A stretch of DNA of 36,614 nucleotides. It comes from Rhizoclosmatium globosum. Its lineage: Eukaryota > Chytridiomycota > Chytridiomycetes > Chytridiales > Chytriomycetaceae. Below the pieces are notes generated by a model. The model was not told the origin of the DNA. It was given only the letters and a program-made list of their open reading frames with translations, and ran no database searches. Location: positions 1-36,614 of the forward strand of contig MCGO01000303.1 of the NCBI GenBank assembly GCA_002104985.1, in the 5' to 3' direction. Positions 36,191-36,614 of this stretch are shown piece after piece (the first letter of the stretch is position 1; every line of letters begins with the position of its first letter). The translations under genes were made by a program, and so were the position numbers.

Positions 36191-36614
36191 TTAAATCTGG
36201 GAGAATATCCTTTGTGAAGGCTCAACTCGCTTTTTGTTCTCTGGATCCCAAGGAGTTTCATACGTACGTGACTCCTTCACAAGCTTCTCGACTTGTGCCT
36301 TGTCTCCCAGCTTTAATTGTGAGAGAATCACATAATCATAGCAACCCTCAAAGTGGCGGTTCATTTCGATGGCGCTACTTCCATATTCCACGGCGGTGGC
36401 AAAGTTTCCCCTGTGGTATTCCACTTTGCAAACCAAGCTCAGAAGGTCACGAATTTCCGCATTTGCATTCGGATCAATATACTGAAATGCGATCCTCAGT
36501 AATTCAAATGCTTCATCAAACTTGCCAAGAGCGATGCAGGCTTTTGCTGCCTTCTTTCTGACTGCAACAGAGACTCGATCAATACCATTTTCCGAACATA
36601 TTTGCTTCGCAAGA
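36191..36614 (-). CDS. TPR-repeat protein, 3' end only
   Basis: The frame enters from the window edge and ends at 36191, giving about 140 residues. At least two tetratricopeptide-like helix pairs are visible: VRKKAAKACIALGKFDEAFE followed by LLRIAFQYIDPN, and KVEYHRGNFATAVEYGSSAI followed by EMNRHFEGCYDYVI, with the usual Gly, Ala and Tyr spacing. The tail reads PWDPENKKRVEPSQRIFSQI. The start lies outside the window, so I cannot name the protein. The stop is 68 bp from the acetyltransferase start on the same strand. Confidence 0.7.
   Translation of the reverse strand, partial: LAKQICSENGIDRVSVAVRKKAAKACIALGKFDEAFELLRIAFQYIDPNANAEIRDLLSLVCKVEYHRGNFATAVEYGSSAIEMNRHFEGCYDYVILSQLKLGDKAQVEKLVKESRTYETPWDPENKKRVEPSQRIFSQI

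Overview
This is a nuclear window from a compact fungal genome, most likely an early-diverging zoosporic (chytrid-like) fungus. About 60 introns could be placed by joining homologous reading frames. Nearly all are 37-75 nt, with GTRNGT-like donors, a CTRAY-like branch site and (T/C)AG acceptors. The gene set is opisthokont: a THADA/Trm732 protein, Hsp110, a dihydrosphingosine-1-phosphate phosphatase, Hikeshi, a Frizzled-like seven-helix receptor, Pol delta subunit 4, UVRAG/Vps38, Mad1, IBA57 and a Tip60/Esa1-type MYST acetyltransferase. The genus cannot be named from sequence alone.

Layout. Bases 1-7.5 kb are gene-poor, AT-rich and full of decayed mobile DNA. They hold a PIF/Harbinger-type relic (610-795), a broken unidentified spliced gene (about 2330-2800), a broken DDE transposase (5390-6240) and three short elements sharing a GGGGTGGTTCAAAGTGG-like terminus next to TTA/TAA. 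One of these elements forms most of the last exon of a small candidate gene (4325-4861).

From 7.55 kb to the end the window is gene-dense. Minus-strand run: TRM732 (7550-14100, 16 exons), Hsp110 (14329-16913), LCB3-type phosphatase (17796-18949) and Hikeshi (18971-19906). Then the Frizzled-like receptor (+, 20082-22028), POLD4 (-, 22072-22650), UVRAG (+, 22672-25884), MAD1 (-, 25967-28846), a 2-hydroxyacid dehydrogenase (-, 28903-29955), IBA57 (-, 30054-31224), a SANT/Myb protein (+, 31248-32171), an MFS carrier (-, 32189-33744), the MYST acetyltransferase (-, 33911-36122) and the 3' end of a TPR gene (-, 36191 to the window edge).

Spacing is extreme. Two divergent start-codon pairs are only 21-27 bp apart, one convergent stop pair is 17 bp apart, and Hikeshi's stop lies 21 bp from the next start codon. 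The genes do not form one pathway. Hsp110 (an Hsp70 exchange factor) and Hikeshi (the Hsp70 nuclear importer) are near neighbours with a shared client, and several others are cell-cycle, DNA or chromatin proteins.

Main points for a second look: an in-frame TAA inside the conserved POLD4 C-terminus, with an intron-like 63-nt segment that could remove it; an open in-frame extension upstream of Hsp110 that encodes a membrane anchor; the fungal Frizzled-like receptor; a cluster of single-base frame breaks confined to 33.1-35.9 kb, which looks more like assembly error than gene death; and the transposon family sharing termini.
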